DNA of 64,000 nt from Marsupella aquatica (taxonomy: Eukaryota > Marchantiophyta). Shown here in pieces: positions 12,556 to 25,300 of the stretch; positions within the stretch are counted from its first letter, which is position 1; every line of letters starts with the position of its first letter. Made by a program: the position numbers and the translations under genes. The stretch covers positions 17,670,001-17,734,000 of the forward strand of contig OZ316898.1 in the NCBI GenBank assembly GCA_973895155.1, given 5' to 3'. Under the pieces are notes generated by a model. It ran no database searches. It worked only from the letters and a program-made list of their open reading frames with translations, and had not been told where the DNA came from.

Positions 12556-13764
12556 GGGACATGTTGAAGTACTTCCACTCCAGCTGTATGATATTGCTAG
12601 ACTTTTGTATTTTCAGGAACTAGGTGTTTATCAACACTGAATTTCAGAGTCTTCTTGAAAAAGCATATAACCTTGTTATGTCTGTGGCTTCAACATCTGT
12701 AATTTGTTGTGAAGACTTTCTTTTACCAGTGGTAGCTGTCTATCACATGCTCCTAGTTTTGAGTATGTCTCACGTGGCAGGAAGGCGTTCCGTCCGACCC
12801 AATTTCGAAGTTTCTACTGAAACTGTAAAGAGAGGAAGATAACTTTTTCTGATAATGATTGACTGTTGTTCCCGGAGGTTGGTTGTAAGGTATGTTAAGT
12901 GAGGGCCAGTCAGGTGAACATTGGCCATCTTCCAGACTGCAAATTGCTACATGTCCACTAGTTTCTCGTCAGGTGTCTGGATGATAGATATTCGACCTTC
13001 GTTGCCTGAAGTTCCATTGCAGGTTTTGACGAAACAAGGTGGGAGTATGTCGGACCATCTGAGAGGATTCGCAATGAGAGTACATCCAATTTGGGCGTGC
13101 AGACGTGTAGAAGTTGATTTGAACTAAACGGGATATCCTTTTGTATTAGTGTATCGCTGTTATGTCTCGTCACAGGGAGGAGGTGCATTCCATTGTGGCT
13201 CACCTCTGGGAGGATGAACACAGAATTTCTCGGGATAGCGACCGCTTGTTGAGCAGACAGATCAGGGTGAACTTGATGGCCAGACTCTTCATTGCGTCTT
13301 GTAAACCTGCAACATATGAAAGGCTCGGGCAAATTCATGCAGCCCATGTGTCAAAATGATAGCAGCGAAACGCATCAGGTGGAAATATTATCCGGCCAGT
13401 AGTCAGAATGAATTGGTTTGAGTGTGTTTTCGAACTTAACTCTTCAAATTAATCTTGAGAAGAAACCTTGAATTATCATCAGGCAATGTAGGTTCTTGAA
13501 CAAAAGATGGAGTTCTTCAAGAAATGTTTCTTTACGGGGAAACGGTGTCTTCATTGTTAAAAATTGGTCTGGTTGGACTAAACATGTTGTGCTTGAAGTA
13601 CGTTGTGGTCTTGGAGGAGTTCACGCAACAGCTCTGTTTTGTATGGAGATTGGTGAACATTTCACGAGGATCGGTTTTAGATTGTTATAGTTTATATACG
13701 AAAATTTTGTACTTCGAACTAAATATGCCATATATCTAGATTGATGGGTGTACGATTCACTTTC
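12556..13764. other. Region downstream of the SEC14-like gene, no recognised gene
   Basis: The proximal part is probably 3' untranslated sequence. A 65-codon open frame at 13162-13359 (MSRHREEVHSIVAHLWEDEH...) has fairly protein-like composition, but I do not recognise it and it has no clear neighbouring exons. Others here are weaker. Confidence 0.3.
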
Positions 13765-14240
13765 AAAACAACGTGTGAATTGTAGAAAATAAATGCCCTT
13801 AGAAATACAAAACCAAAACTAGCGAAAGTCTCTTCAGTAGGTGCAATAGAGTGAGTTATCACAGTCATGGCAAGCCTGCGAACTTCGTGTGTCTGCCTTT
13901 CCAGGGTGTACAGGAGAATGAGTTTTTCAGTTACCAGGAAAGAGGGCATGCACGTTTCAAAGCAAGGTGTGAATGTAGAAAATAAATGCCCTTAGAAATA
14001 CAAAACCAAAACTAGCGAAAGTCTCTTCAGTAGGTGCAGTAGAGTGAGTTATCACAGTCATGGCAAGCCTGCGAACTTCGTGTGTCTGCCTTTCCAGGGT
14101 GTACAGGAGAATGAGTTTTTCAGTTACCAGGAAAGAGGGCATGCACGTTTCAAAGCAAGGTGTGAATGTAGACAAGAAATGCCCTTGAAAATACAAAACC
14201 AAAACTCACGAAAGTCTCTACGGTAGGTACAGTCGGAATG
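13761..14240. repeat. Tandem repeat, unit about 194 bp, about 2.4 copies
   Basis: Units start near 13761, 13954 and 14148 at the phrase GTTTCAAAGCAAGGTGTGAA. The first two units are almost identical over their length; the third diverges after about 90 bp. Each carries GAGTTATCACAGTCATGGCA, linking it to the motif dispersed downstream. Confidence 0.85.
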
Positions 14241-15700
14241 AGTTACCACAGTCATGGCATTCCCCTGCACTGGGGATGTCGTCCTTTTCTGCTAGGTACA
14301 GTAGAAAGCGTTACCACAGTCATGGCAGTCCTGCCAACTGCAGATGTCTTCTTTTGAACTACGTACAGTGGAATGAGTTACCACAGTCACGGTAGTCCCC
14401 CAAAGTACAGATGTCTTCCTTTCTATTTCCAGAACAAAAATGCCAAACTGGGAGACAAGTTCCCAAAAGCAAAACAACCCAATAGAGGGCAAAAGGAGAG
14501 GAAAAAACCAAGAGAAAATCTTCACAGGAACATAAACTCACAAAGTCCATATGGTAGGTACAATAGACTGAGTTACCACAGTCATGAGAGTCCCATGTGA
14601 AGAGAAGCTACTTTTAAGGCCTATGGTTTAAGCGAAGACCCTAGGTTGTAACTCTCAAGAAGGACAAAACTTAAAATGAGAGTGGTAAAAAACAAGGAGG
14701 GGACAAAGATGAACACAAGTGACATTGACTCCTAATATAGACAAAACCTAAATAAGGGTGGACAAAAACCTGGGACAGGGCAAAACTAACATGAAATAAC
14801 ATAGAATTTTTGTTATGGAAGATGTTCAGAGAAAGGGTAATGGGGCTGAACTACAGTCCCAGGGGCTGGTGAACTACAGATGTGTTCCTTCCCAGTAACT
14901 ACAGCAAAGAGATATATCTCAAACTGCCAAACACAAATGGCGGCCAACTGGGAGACATGATCCCTCAGGCAACACAGACCCAATTAAGGGGGACAACCAA
15001 AGGGCCAGGAAAGGCCATGAAGCAAAGAAACAAGAGAACAACAGCAGATCTAAGGGCTGTCTTGCATGTGATGGTCCTTGGAATTCCGGCCCTCTACACT
15101 CCCTAACATGCAGTGAACAGTAGATTTGGTTTGTCCACAAAATATCTGCGAATCATATATGTGATTTGCTCTTGCAAAGTAAAGTTATTTATTTGTTATG
15201 AAATTTGAAGGTCTTGAAGGGAAGGGCTGGAAATGTTGCTGCCCTTGAACTAGTTTTCCTCAAATGCTGCCTTCAGGCCTGCCTAGGGAGATGGTCAGGC
15301 ATGAAGCATTCACTCAATGATATGGTGACATGAGTGAATGAAAGGGCCGGTTTTTCTAAAGACCCTGCACATGCAAGACGACCTTTAAACCGAGAGATAT
15401 GCTTAGTAGACCCCCTTCTGGAAAAAGTTTGTTTAATCAACCCCCACTATACTTTCGCCAATCTGGATCGTTGATGGACCTTCCGATCTCAGATCTGGAT
15501 CATTAATAGACCTCAGGGGGTAGATCAAGTAACAAGTTTCATTTTGGGGGTTGATCAAACAAATACCTCCTAAAACCTAGAAGCCCAAAAAGGTAAAGAG
15601 GGTTACCACAGTCATGGCAGTCCCACGAACTGCGGATGTCTAACTTTTCTAAGACCCTGCACATGCAAGACTACCCTAAAACCCAGATACCCCAAAAAAG
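14239..15700. repeat. Dispersed copies of a GTTACCACAGTCATGG motif
   Basis: The 16-bp core, usually followed by CAGTCC and then GATGTCT about 25 bp later, recurs near 14241, 14311, 14376, 14571 and 15602, besides the copies inside the 194-bp repeat. Spacing between the first three is about 65-70 bp. No gene is supported in this interval; the short minus-strand frames are repeat artefacts. Confidence 0.7.
15423..15567. mobile_element. MITE-like element, copy 1
   Basis: Terminal inverted arms: left GTTTGTTTAATCAACCCCC, right GGGGGTTGATCAAACAAAT. The right half (GATCAAGTAACA...TTCATTTTGGGGG) matches the element at 41563-41717. The interior contains a short direct duplication of ATCTGGATC...TAGACCT type. 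Boundaries are approximate and I found no certain target duplication. Confidence 0.65.
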
Positions 15701-15705
15701 GTAAC

Positions 15706-15795
15706 GAGGGTTACCACAGTAAAGATGGTTACCACAGTAAATAGGGTTACCACAGTAAAGATGGTTACCACAGTAAAGAGGGTGACCACAGTCAT
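15706..15795. repeat. Five-copy 18-bp tandem repeat
   Basis: Units GAGGGTTACCACAGTAAA / GATGGTTACCACAGTAAA / TAGGGTTACCACAGTAAA / GATGGTTACCACAGTAAA / GAGGGTGACCACAGTCAT, contiguous. It is an expansion of the same GTTACCACAGT core found upstream, ending about 1 kb before the RPB2 ATG. Confidence 0.92.
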
Positions 15796-16799
15796 GGATG
15801 TCTAACTTTCCTTTCCCCAGTTTCCAGGAAAGAGGAAAAACTTTACTGTAACGTACTTTCACTCGTCCAGTTGCTCGGCCATCATTCTCCTTCCTGTCCA
15901 GTCCAGTCACTCGACCCCTACGGGGTATAAATGACGCGAGAGCACTCGCGCCATCGCCATTTTCCACATCCCTCGTCGCCCAACAACGAAAATCCCGCGT
16001 CGTCGGACACCTTCCGAGGATTGTTCGCCAAATTCGTCGTGTGGGTCTTTTGTAGAGTGTGATGGTTGTTGTCCTCCGAGGAACGGACTCAAGGAGTGGA
16101 ACACGGAAAGCCCTGCTTCAAAGCCGCCAAGGGAGTCTCCACTCTCTCACAAAGCTGGTCACGGAGGAAATGGAGGATCGGAGGAACGGAAGGGAATGAG
16201 CTGCTGTAGCTTGGGAGCAGAAGATTTGCTCCGAGGTGCCGACTGAGTCTCAAATCTCCCTAGGAACTTGTTCTCTCTATTTCCGGGGGAGCAAAACAAA
16301 ACGAAAGAAGGAAATCAAGAGAGAAAGAAAGAAAGCAGAGCAGAGCAGGGTAGGGAAGCTCGGCGCCCAGAGCACGACCCACCGAATGACGGAGGCAGAG
16401 TTGAGAAGTATCTGTGTTTGTTTGACTATCGTGCGACTCGAGTGTGCGAGAGCGAAGCACAGGTGATTGTAGTTTATGTGACAAACAGTGCGGTGGAAGT
16501 AAGCTGTTGATGTGACTGAGGAAGCGTGCCCTAGACGGAAGCTGTCTTGTAGAATTGCAGGTTTAAACAAGTATTGGCGCGATTTCAAGTGCATGGGGAC
16601 ACAGTGAGAACAGCTTTGGTGGTCTTTCTGGAGCAGAGCGCAGCACCGAACGTGGTTGTGAACAGCTGGGTGGTGGTGCTGCTACATTTGAGAGTTTGAC
16701 ATCGCTCGAGCGGGTGTGGATGTAGTGGAATAGGGTGGTGGATGCGGATGTGGATGCTACACTTTACGTGATTGATTGTCGTCACTTCCAGTCTGCGAA
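15796..16799 (+). promoter_or_regulatory. Promoter and 5' leader of RPB2, probably with a 5'-UTR intron
   Basis: No separate gene is seen. There is a purine-rich tract at about 16300-16350 (GAGAAAGAAAGAAAGCAGAG). The sequence CACTTCCAG just before the ATG (ending at 16791) is a good acceptor, so a leader intron is possible; I could not place its donor. Confidence 0.4.
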
Positions 16800-19700
16800 A
16801 TGTTCGGAGGGGAGGAAGAGGATTATGAGAGGGAGGAGGAGGAGGAAATCACACAGGAGGATGCATGGGCTGTCATTAGTGCCTACTTCGAGGAGAAAGG
16901 ACTCGTCAGGCAGCAGCTCGATTCATTCGATGAGTTCATTCAAAATACGATGCAGGAAATTGTGGACGAGTCCGCGGACATTGAAATTCGTCCCGAGTCT
17001 CAGCACAATCCTGGCCGTACCACCGAGTTCAGCGAGACAACTTACAAAATCAACTTTGGCCAGATTTACCTCTCCAAACCTATGATGACCGAATCGGATG
17101 GTGAGACCGCCACGCTCTTCCCCAAGGCGGCCCGGCTGAGAAATTTGACCTATTCCGCCCCCTTGTACGTTGATATCACTAAGCATGTGGTGAGGAAGGG
17201 AGAGGACGGTGATGAGGGGGAGGCTGACAAAGAAGACCTTCCGAAAGTTTTCATCGGCAAAGTGCCGATCATGCTCCGGTCCAGCTACTGCACTCTGTAC
17301 CAAAATTCGGACAAAGATCTCACAGAGCTTGGAGAATGCCCATACGATCAGGGTGGCTACTTCATTATTAACGGCAGTGAGAAGGTTCTAATTGCTCAAG
17401 AGAAGATGAGCACAAATCATGTGTACGTATTTAAAAAAAGGCAGCCCAATAAGTATGCCTATGTGGGAGAGGTGCGGTCCATGGCCGAGACGCAGAACAG
17501 GCCAGCGAGCAGCATGTTTGTGAGGATGCTTTCTCGAGCTGGAGCTAAAGGGGGCTCATCAGGGCAGTATATTCGTGCCACTCTGCCATACATTCGCACA
17601 GAGATCCCCATTATTGTCGTTTTTCGAGCTCTGGGTTTTGTGGCTGATAAGGATATCCTGGAACACATCTGTTACGATTTCAATGACACTGCTATGATGG
17701 AGTTGCTCCGCCCGTCGTTGGAGGAGGCCTTCGTGATACAGAATCAGCAGGTTGCTCTCGATTACATTGGGAAGAGAGGTTCCACGGTCGGTGTGACGAG
17801 GGAAAAGCGTATCAAGTATGCCAAGGAGATCCTGCAGAAGGAGATGCTGCCTCATGTGGGTGTTGGTGAATTTTGCGAGACGAAGAAAGCTTACTTTTTT
17901 GGATACATCATTCATAGACTTCTACTGTGTGCTCTTGGGCGAAGGGCGGAGGATGATAGAGATCACTATGGAAATAAACGGCTGGATCTCGCTGGTCCAC
18001 TTCTTGGAGGGCTGTTTCGGATGCTGTTCCGGAAATTGACGAAGGATGTCCGCGGTTACCTACAAAAGTGCGTGGACAATGGGAAAGAGATCAATCTTGC
18101 ATATGCAGTGAAGGCCAAAACAATCACAAGTGGATTGAAATATTCTCTTGCTACTGGTAACTGGGGACAAGCGAATACTGCAGGTGTCAGAGCTGGTGTA
18201 TCACAGGTGCTCAATCGTCTGACGTATGCATCCACATTATCACATCTGCGGAGGCTGAACTCTCCCATTGGCCGTGAAGGAAAGCTTGCAAAGCCTCGGC
18301 AGCTGCACAATTCACACTGGGGCATGATGTGCCCAGCTGAAACTCCTGAAGGTCAGGCCTGTGGGCTGGTGAAAAACTTAGCCCTCATGGCTCATATAAC
18401 CGTGGGCTCAGCTGCCAATCCAATCTTGGAGTTTTTGGAGGAATGGAGTACGGAAAATTTTGAGGAAATATCCCCAGCTGTTATTCCTCAGTCGACAAAA
18501 ATCTTTGTGAACGGTTGCTGGGTGGGAATTCATCGTAATCCAGATCTGCTGGTGCGAACTCTTCGACAGCTTCGCCGTCAGGTGGATGTTAATCCTGAAG
18601 TGGGAGTGGTTCGAGACATTCGTCTTAAGGAGTTGAGACTGTACACTGACTATGGTCGATGCAGTAGACCGTTGTTCATTGTAGAGAAGCAGAGATTGCT
18701 GATCAAGAAATCTGACGTTCGAGCTCTTCAGTTGAAGGAGGCCAGTGAAAGCGGTTGGCATGAGCTGGTTGCCAAGGGTTATATTGAGTATGTGGACACA
18801 GAAGAGGAGGAAACGACTATGATTTCTATGACCATTTCTGATTTGGTGAATGCGCGAAACAACCCGGAAGAGGCTTATTCGAAAACATACACCCACTGTG
18901 AAGTCCATCCATCCATGATTCTTGGAGTGTGTGCTTCCATCATACCATTTCCCGATCACAATCAGTCACCTCGTAACACTTACCAGTCTGCTATGGGAAA
19001 GCAAGCGATGGGGATTTATGTCACCAATTACCAACTCCGCATGGACACTTTGGCTTATGTTCTCTATTATCCACAAAAGCCTTTGGTCACTACACAGGCC
19101 ATGGCCCATCTTCATTTTCGACAGCTGCCCGCTGGCATTAATGCTATTGTTGCCATTGCATGTTACTCTGGTTATAACCAAGAAGATTCTGTCATCATGA
19201 ATCAATCTTCGATTGACCGTGGTTTCTTCAGATCCATTTTCTATCGATCTTACAGGGACGAAGAGAAAAAACAGGGCACGCTAGTGAAGGAGGAGTTTGA
19301 AAGGCCAAATAGAGAAAACACGACGGGAATGAGGCACGGATCATATGATAAGCTGGATGATGATGGCCTTGCACCCCCGGGGACCCGAGTTTCGGGGGAG
19401 GATGTAATTATTGGGAAGACAACTCCTTTGCCTCAGGATGAAACAGGTAGCCAGGCGCAACGTTACACAAAACGAGATCAGAGCACATGTTTAAGGCACA
19501 GCGAAAGTGGTATGATTGACCAGGTGCTGTTGACAACAAATGCTGATGGCCTGCGCTTTGTCAAGATCAGGGTTCGCTCAATTCGCATACCTCAGATTGG
19601 CGACAAGTTTAGCAGTAGACACGGACAGAAGGGTACCGTTGGCATGACTTACACTCAAGAAGATATGCCTTGGACACAAGAGGGTATCACTCCTGACATT

Positions 19701-20360
19701 ATCGTCAATCCTCATGCTATTCCATCACGAATGACAATTGGGCAGCTGATTGAGTGTATCATGGGCAAAGTTGCTGCACACATGGGCAAGGAGGGTGATG
19801 CCACTCCATTCACTGACGTCACTGTGGATAACATCAGTAAAGCTCTACACAAGTGTGGATATCAAATGAGAGGTTTTGAGGTTATGTACAATGGACATAC
19901 CGGCCGCAGATTGTATGCACATATCTTCCTGGGCCCGACATATTACCAGCGATTGAAGCATATGGTCGACGATAAAATCCATTCACGTGGGCGAGGACCA
20001 GTGCAAATCCTTACTCGCCAACCTGCAGAAGGTCGGTCTCGTGATGGAGGTCTGCGTTTTGGGGAAATGGAACGAGACTGCATGATAGCTCATGGAGCTG
20101 CTCACTTCCTGAAGGAGCGGCTGTTCGATCAAAGTGATGCTTACCGTGTACATGTTTGCGAGATTTGTGGGCTTATAGCAATCGCCAACTTGAAGAAAAA
20201 TACGTACGAGTGTCGGGGCTGTAAGAATAAGACTGAAATTGTACAGGTGCATATACCGTATGCCTGCAAGCTCTTGTTCCAGGAGTTGATGTCAATGGCC
20301 ATAGCTCCAAGGATGTTTACCAAAGAAGAGGAAAAGAAGGGAGGAAAGAAGGCAGTTTAA
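16800..20360 (+). CDS. NRPB2: DNA-directed RNA polymerase II second-largest subunit (RPB2), intronless
   Basis: One uninterrupted frame of 1186 residues, close to the usual length for plant NRPB2. ATG 16800 is chosen because the frame upstream has no ATG and the plant protein starts with a short acidic head just before [20 protein letters not shown]. Landmarks in order: [16 protein letters not shown] and [19 protein letters not shown] (protrusion and lobe); [15 protein letters not shown] and [20 protein letters not shown] (fork); [20 protein letters not shown] and [20 protein letters not shown] (hybrid-binding, active-site side); [20 protein letters not shown]; and the C-terminal zinc-binding CEICGLIA...CRGCKNKT. 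With RPB1 it forms the catalytic core of Pol II in the nucleus. Family certainty is very high. The lack of introns contrasts with the many introns of the gene in flowering plants. Confidence 0.98.
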   Translation: MFGGEEEDYEREEEEEITQEDAWAVISAYFEEKGLVRQQLDSFDEFIQNTMQEIVDESADIEIRPESQHNPGRTTEFSETTYKINFGQIYLSKPMMTESDGETATLFPKAARLRNLTYSAPLYVDITKHVVRKGEDGDEGEADKEDLPKVFIGKVPIMLRSSYCTLYQNSDKDLTELGECPYDQGGYFIINGSEKVLIAQEKMSTNHVYVFKKRQPNKYAYVGEVRSMAETQNRPASSMFVRMLSRAGAKGGSSGQYIRATLPYIRTEIPIIVVFRALGFVADKDILEHICYDFNDTAMMELLRPSLEEAFVIQNQQVALDYIGKRGSTVGVTREKRIKYAKEILQKEMLPHVGVGEFCETKKAYFFGYIIHRLLLCALGRRAEDDRDHYGNKRLDLAGPLLGGLFRMLFRKLTKDVRGYLQKCVDNGKEINLAYAVKAKTITSGLKYSLATGNWGQANTAGVRAGVSQVLNRLTYASTLSHLRRLNSPIGREGKLAKPRQLHNSHWGMMCPAETPEGQACGLVKNLALMAHITVGSAANPILEFLEEWSTENFEEISPAVIPQSTKIFVNGCWVGIHRNPDLLVRTLRQLRRQVDVNPEVGVVRDIRLKELRLYTDYGRCSRPLFIVEKQRLLIKKSDVRALQLKEASESGWHELVAKGYIEYVDTEEEETTMISMTISDLVNARNNPEEAYSKTYTHCEVHPSMILGVCASIIPFPDHNQSPRNTYQSAMGKQAMGIYVTNYQLRMDTLAYVLYYPQKPLVTTQAMAHLHFRQLPAGINAIVAIACYSGYNQEDSVIMNQSSIDRGFFRSIFYRSYRDEEKKQGTLVKEEFERPNRENTTGMRHGSYDKLDDDGLAPPGTRVSGEDVIIGKTTPLPQDETGSQAQRYTKRDQSTCLRHSESGMIDQVLLTTNADGLRFVKIRVRSIRIPQIGDKFSSRHGQKGTVGMTYTQEDMPWTQEGITPDIIVNPHAIPSRMTIGQLIECIMGKVAAHMGKEGDATPFTDVTVDNISKALHKCGYQMRGFEVMYNGHTGRRLYAHIFLGPTYYQRLKHMVDDKIHSRGRGPVQILTRQPAEGRSRDGGLRFGEMERDCMIAHGAAHFLKERLFDQSDAYRVHVCEICGLIAIANLKKNTYECRGCKNKTEIVQVHIPYACKLLFQELMSMAIAPRMFTKEEEKKGGKKAV

Positions 20361-21689
20361 GACCGCCCGTCTTTAGTAAAGGTCGAGCTCTTTTCCTGTT
20401 CGGGCTAAGCAAATTGGATGGTGTCAGTTCCGGTTTGGTATTCCGGTTTTCCAATTTTCCACTGCAAAGCACATCAGGACCGTTGGGTTGATGAGCAATT
20501 CACAGCCTCTCGGTTCGCAAATATACAATTGCTTCAATAGCTCAGGAAAATGTATATGCACCTTCCCATGATCTTACATCTGCAAGAAACAAAAAATTTT
20601 GAGGTCTCGTATACTTCGGCATTTGCACTCTTCCTAAATAACTGCTCTACTGATAAACTCGGGGCAGGTAGGAAAGAGTTCTAAATTAGATCCTGTCATG
20701 AGATTAGAGGTTGATGTCCACAATCAGTGGTCAGAGCCCCCAATTAAAGGGAAACGCTCCCATGACTTGCCATGACCCACTAGTGTGGCTTCTGTGGACC
20801 ATTAACATCAAAAGACTGGTCCACGATTGTACTTGTTTCACCAATTCCTTAGTAAAAATTGTTCACAGTTGTACTTGTTTCAGGTGTAATCTCACAAATA
20901 TGAGGGCAATCGTTTTCTTTCATCAGTTGCATGGTCTGTAATTGTGTCTTGTACGAGCGATACCTGGTTGTACTAGTTTTGGTTCGCTGAGTACAGTGAA
21001 GTTTGTCAGCGATCGTACATGTTACATGGAGTTACATTCGTACCTAACTCGCGCACACAGATCACCAGTCACGCTTCCATAAATTGGGTAAAATCCGTAG
21101 TATTGATTGCTTGGAGCATTTTCTTCGATAAATCTTCTCCACGATTGGGCCCGTCTCACCAAACAGACAGTCGACATCATGATTGTGCACATAGCAGGCG
21201 TTTTAGGTTGCATTCCTTACTTCCATCCTTGGAGTATCGTGTCAGTTTTTCATAAGCAGCAGACCTGTTTTGTGACGCACATATAGAGGGCAGTAATTCC
21301 AAGTTTTTATACATGAGAAGAATTTGGCCAATTCTGCTAACTATGTAAGATTTTGACATTTCCACAAACTCTTGATACGTTTGTATTTCCAAAACATCCA
21401 ATGACCAAGGGCTACTTCCGCGTAGATCGAGCATTCGGATCGCTCACAACAATAAGGTTTCGTCACAACAATAGGGCTTCGTCCTGCGCTTGGAGAACAC
21501 TTCCCCTCAAAATTGCATGTAGTACTTACAGGAGACTTGTGTACTGCTCTTGTTAAAATCGGCTCAAACCTGAAGTTCCAATGACCATAACAGAGTCGCT
21601 GCAATGATTTTTCTGGAGCTTGATAGTAGAACCGCCTTTCAAAGAGGCTGATACCTTTGTGCACAAAACTTTTGAACTGCTGCTGCGTG
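20361..21689. other. 3' region of RPB2 and intergenic sequence
   Basis: No convincing gene between the RPB2 stop and the SINE. The first few hundred bases are presumably RPB2 3' untranslated sequence. A short direct repeat of TCCACGATTGTACTTGTTTCA type occurs at about 20820-20840 and about 20862-20882. Confidence 0.4.
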
Positions 21690-22044
21690 ATAGTCACCCT
21701 ATCTTTTTTTGCCTTGAAAACCGAAAGCAGGCCCATCCAACAGAGGAAAGACGTCCTGCTTTGGAGCATGCAGTTCTATGTAGGGCAGCCACAAGGGGAC
21801 AATACCCAAGGATCCGACAGGGACCCAGACCAGGAGGGAGAGAGAATTAAACCAGAACCCAAAGTGGGCAACCAGGGCTGAGGAGATAATCAATACTCCC
21901 ACCACTACACACCCCACCCACACACACACACATACCCTCCACACCCCTTATGTGTGGAGGGAGGATTGAACCTGGGACCTCTCGGTTCTAGGCTCATCCT
22001 CTGGCCAACTGACCAAAGCCAGTTGGTTATAGTCACCCTATCTT
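21690..22044 (-). mobile_element. tRNA-derived SINE with 16-bp target-site duplications
   Basis: Insert 21706-22028 (323 bp), flanked by perfect copies of ATAGTCACCCTATCTT at 21690-21705 and 22029-22044. On the minus strand the head carries a Pol III A box (TGGTCAGTTGG) and, 32 nt later, a B box (GGTTCAATCC). The body includes a CA/GT-rich stretch, and the 3' end is a short A tail against the left duplication. Promoter boxes, tail and duplications together identify an L1-mobilised plant SINE. It lies about 270 bp beyond the PIGB stop codon and in the same orientation, so it may sit in the PIGB 3' UTR. Confidence 0.88.
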
Positions 22045-22312
22045 ACTTTGATCTGTGAGACTGAGCCAAAGAGACGTGGCATATCTCTGTTTGTCAGGGA
22101 AAGACTAGGCCAAATCTTGGCGAATTGTTCTAAACTAATCCATGAACTGCAATGTTTAGGTATGTTCTCACAATGCACCTTCTTTGATCTTTGAGCATAA
22201 AATAAAGTTCTCTACTCCAAATAAGAGAACCCATGTCCGAGAAGCACCTCAAATTGCATCCCACTGCCTACCTCTGCGGCCAAGCCTCTGCCTAGGCTTC
22301 AGAATGGTACCT

Positions 22313-25300
22313 TTAATATAATACATTTCGTAGTGCAAAAACCAGCACATGCCCCTGGAGTTCTCGGTCTACTGGAAAATGTGCATGGAAGAACTTTTGC
22401 TCCTGTTGTAGTAACGGAATGAATACGTTAGTAGCACAAAAACACACTTCAGCATCTCAGAAATACGTCCCCAATGTTCAAGAATACAATTACTTACCAA
22501 TTTGTAATGATGTTTCTGTAGAAAAAAATGTACTTTAGATTCTATAGAATCATAGATCACAATGTGACTCGGTAATGGTGGAACACTGCCACTCCCCTCA
22601 TGGGAGAACATGCTTTCAAGGAAGCCATATGGATTAGCGTTGAAGCGATCCGCTTCATCTATATACCCAGGTTGGTCACTGCAACAGGAAAGGGATCAGT
22701 TGGGTCTGAGCAAGACATGAAAAGCTACATGGGGCAATCATCTCTAGCAGACAAGTATTTCTTGGCAACCAACATTTGCTGCAGACATTCTACAGTTTTT
22801 TGATCCAATCATGCCAAACATATATGAATCAATGATGTGTGAAAGCAAGAAATATTACCTTGGGGAGCAGTCAAGGAATCGCATAGGCACCTTTTTATGG
22901 AGGGAGGAATAGAAAGGCGTAGAATGACAAGGCATAAGGAATAACACTCCGTCCACACGACCTTGATAAGCCTCCTCTGCTAGGTACTCCATCACTCTTT
23001 CGCCCCCTCTCTGTAATAGCCGTACAAGATCAGTCTTATGTTGACCTTCACTGCAGTCGTGTATATTGATACTGTCAGTAGTCAACATACGTACTGGGAC
23101 CTTACTTTGGAAAAATCCTTGAACAGCCATCACATGAGCAGAACTGTACAACTTTGGGAGGCTTCCCCTTCCAAAACTCAAGCACAGATACAACTATCTT
23201 CAGGGCAACTAAAGAGACCCACAAATGAGAAGGTAGATCACAAAAACACAAGAGCGTATTATTTTGAGAGAAAAACTGAAGACTCGTCTGGCTATGGTGA
23301 GACTGTTCGTAAAAGAGGATAAAAGGTGCAAGGTATTCCCTACCGAAGAATGAAATGTCCATTCTGCATAATGAGTTAGAATACAACGAACACCCTACTC
23401 TGACACTTTGGCCGACACAGACCATGCAGGAACCATATTCATATTTCTCGAGTCAACTCAAACTTTTAACAGGTCTCTCACCTCTCCTTTGTTTGCGAAA
23501 CCAAATTCACATAAGCTTTCAAAATACATTACGTTTGCCTCGATGTCAGAATAACTAGAACAGAAATGAAACGATTGAATTTTCTTTCAAGCACCTGATG
23601 AATCAGCGAAGTGTACAGTGCTGTTGGCACATTCGTTGCAAGTAGACCTAGAATCATCCACCGAAACTTATTTGGTGCATTTGACCAAATATTTCCCCCA
23701 TTCTTCTTTGATCCCTTTGTTTCTGGTAAGTGAGGAGGCTCCTTGATTTGGTCAACATCATTTTGAGTTGACCTGCTACCTTGCTCCAATATATTGAGAC
23801 CGTAGCCAGCAAACATCATAGACAACGGGAGAATTGGAAGCACAAACCTGCCAGTGCAGAGCGAAATATTTTGGACTCCGTGTCAGAAATATCGACTTGA
23901 TACAGCCTTCTATTGCCAGTTACAGCCTTGCAGTACTTTAGACACGGTAGCATCTCTGAATTTATGTCTCACCAACTGGTAGGCTCTGCCTCAATAACAT
24001 TAATCATAAACAAGGTGTGTAAAAGAAGAATGGAGGAGACGCACATAGAGAATTAAAAATAGATACCTGAACTCCTTGTGACCGATAAGGCTGTATATGC
24101 TCAGAACCCAGCAAATGAGGCCTTCGAAGAGCTGATTTTTAGCCCACTGCATTCCCAATACTGAAATAGGAAGGAAAGTGAAGACCATCACGGGAAATCC
24201 CTGTGAGAAGTACCAATGCCAGGGGTGGGTGCCATAGAAATCTCCTCCAGATGACAAAAAGTTGAATTTGAGGAAGTTGAGGGGGACAATAGTCCAGGTT
24301 CCGTACATCCAGCGATCTATTAGACTTGCAAGACTAAGGCACCCAGCCCTGGAGTCATGGAAAGCTCATTAGCCAAGAAATGGCAACAATATATCTTTAA
24401 CGTGTACACTAGACTGTCATAACGGACTGCAGTTCATCGTTCACATTAAAAACCAAGATTACAAGACCAAAACGGACCGCTCCCATGTCAACCTCCGGAG
24501 GAGCCCGAGAAGAGCAAGTATTGCTTGATTGGAGGAACATCAAACATGGTAAATATTGAGCTTATACCCGATTGGGAAGACTTCAGCCAGAAGAAACCAA
24601 AGCTTGTCACGGGTTTGATATAAGTGCAGCACTCCCATATAAAGCCAGATGATGCCATTAGTGGGTCGAATGATACATGACAATGCTGCAACTGTGAGAG
24701 CCAACTGCCGACATGATATCCAACAAGAGTTCTGTGGGGCCTTTGGCACCGGATTTTTCGGCCAGTAAAACAGTGCTACGATTGTGAGCGTCGTCTCCAA
24801 GCTGTTGGATAAAGTCCGCACCATACAGAAGAAAGTGAACCAGTTGACCATTTGGCTGAAGAGCTGATTACGTAGCTCAGGAACGCTGACATTATTTTAG
24901 GTAATTTGCAACAGCTGCTATCCATCCATGAATCAGTCTCTAAAAGAAAATTCAGCCTTTTGTTTGATACCTTAACCACTTGTTTCCTCCTACAGGTGTC
25001 TCCCAACAGGCACAATCTTCAGAACAAATGGGAAAACTTGAATGAGTAGGATACGGTCCAATATGCCGTTTGACGCCCAAAGACTTGGAAACTGAGTTTG
25101 AATATATACAGGTCACCAACTGCGGCAAATAGAGCTTGAAACAGCCGTGGAGCCCTGGCCTGATGACACAAATTGAGACAATCTTTGTTGAGGTGGAAAC
25201 CCTACATTTTCTTCTTGTAGAGTTGTGTCATGGACTGAAGCAGAAACCACAGAAGTTGAAGTAGAGGCAAAGGAAAAACCCAAATTTGTGCGATTGAATA

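Noticed and set aside
15706-15795. Possible CRISPR-like array
   Set aside because: 18-bp units are contiguous with no spacers, in a plant nuclear context; a simple tandem repeat.
18408-18959. 183-codon minus-strand open frame
   Set aside because: Antisense shadow inside the highly conserved RPB2 coding sequence.
16700-20700. Processed-retrocopy signs around RPB2
   Set aside because: No poly(A) tract or flanking direct repeat seen, so retroposition stays a hypothesis.
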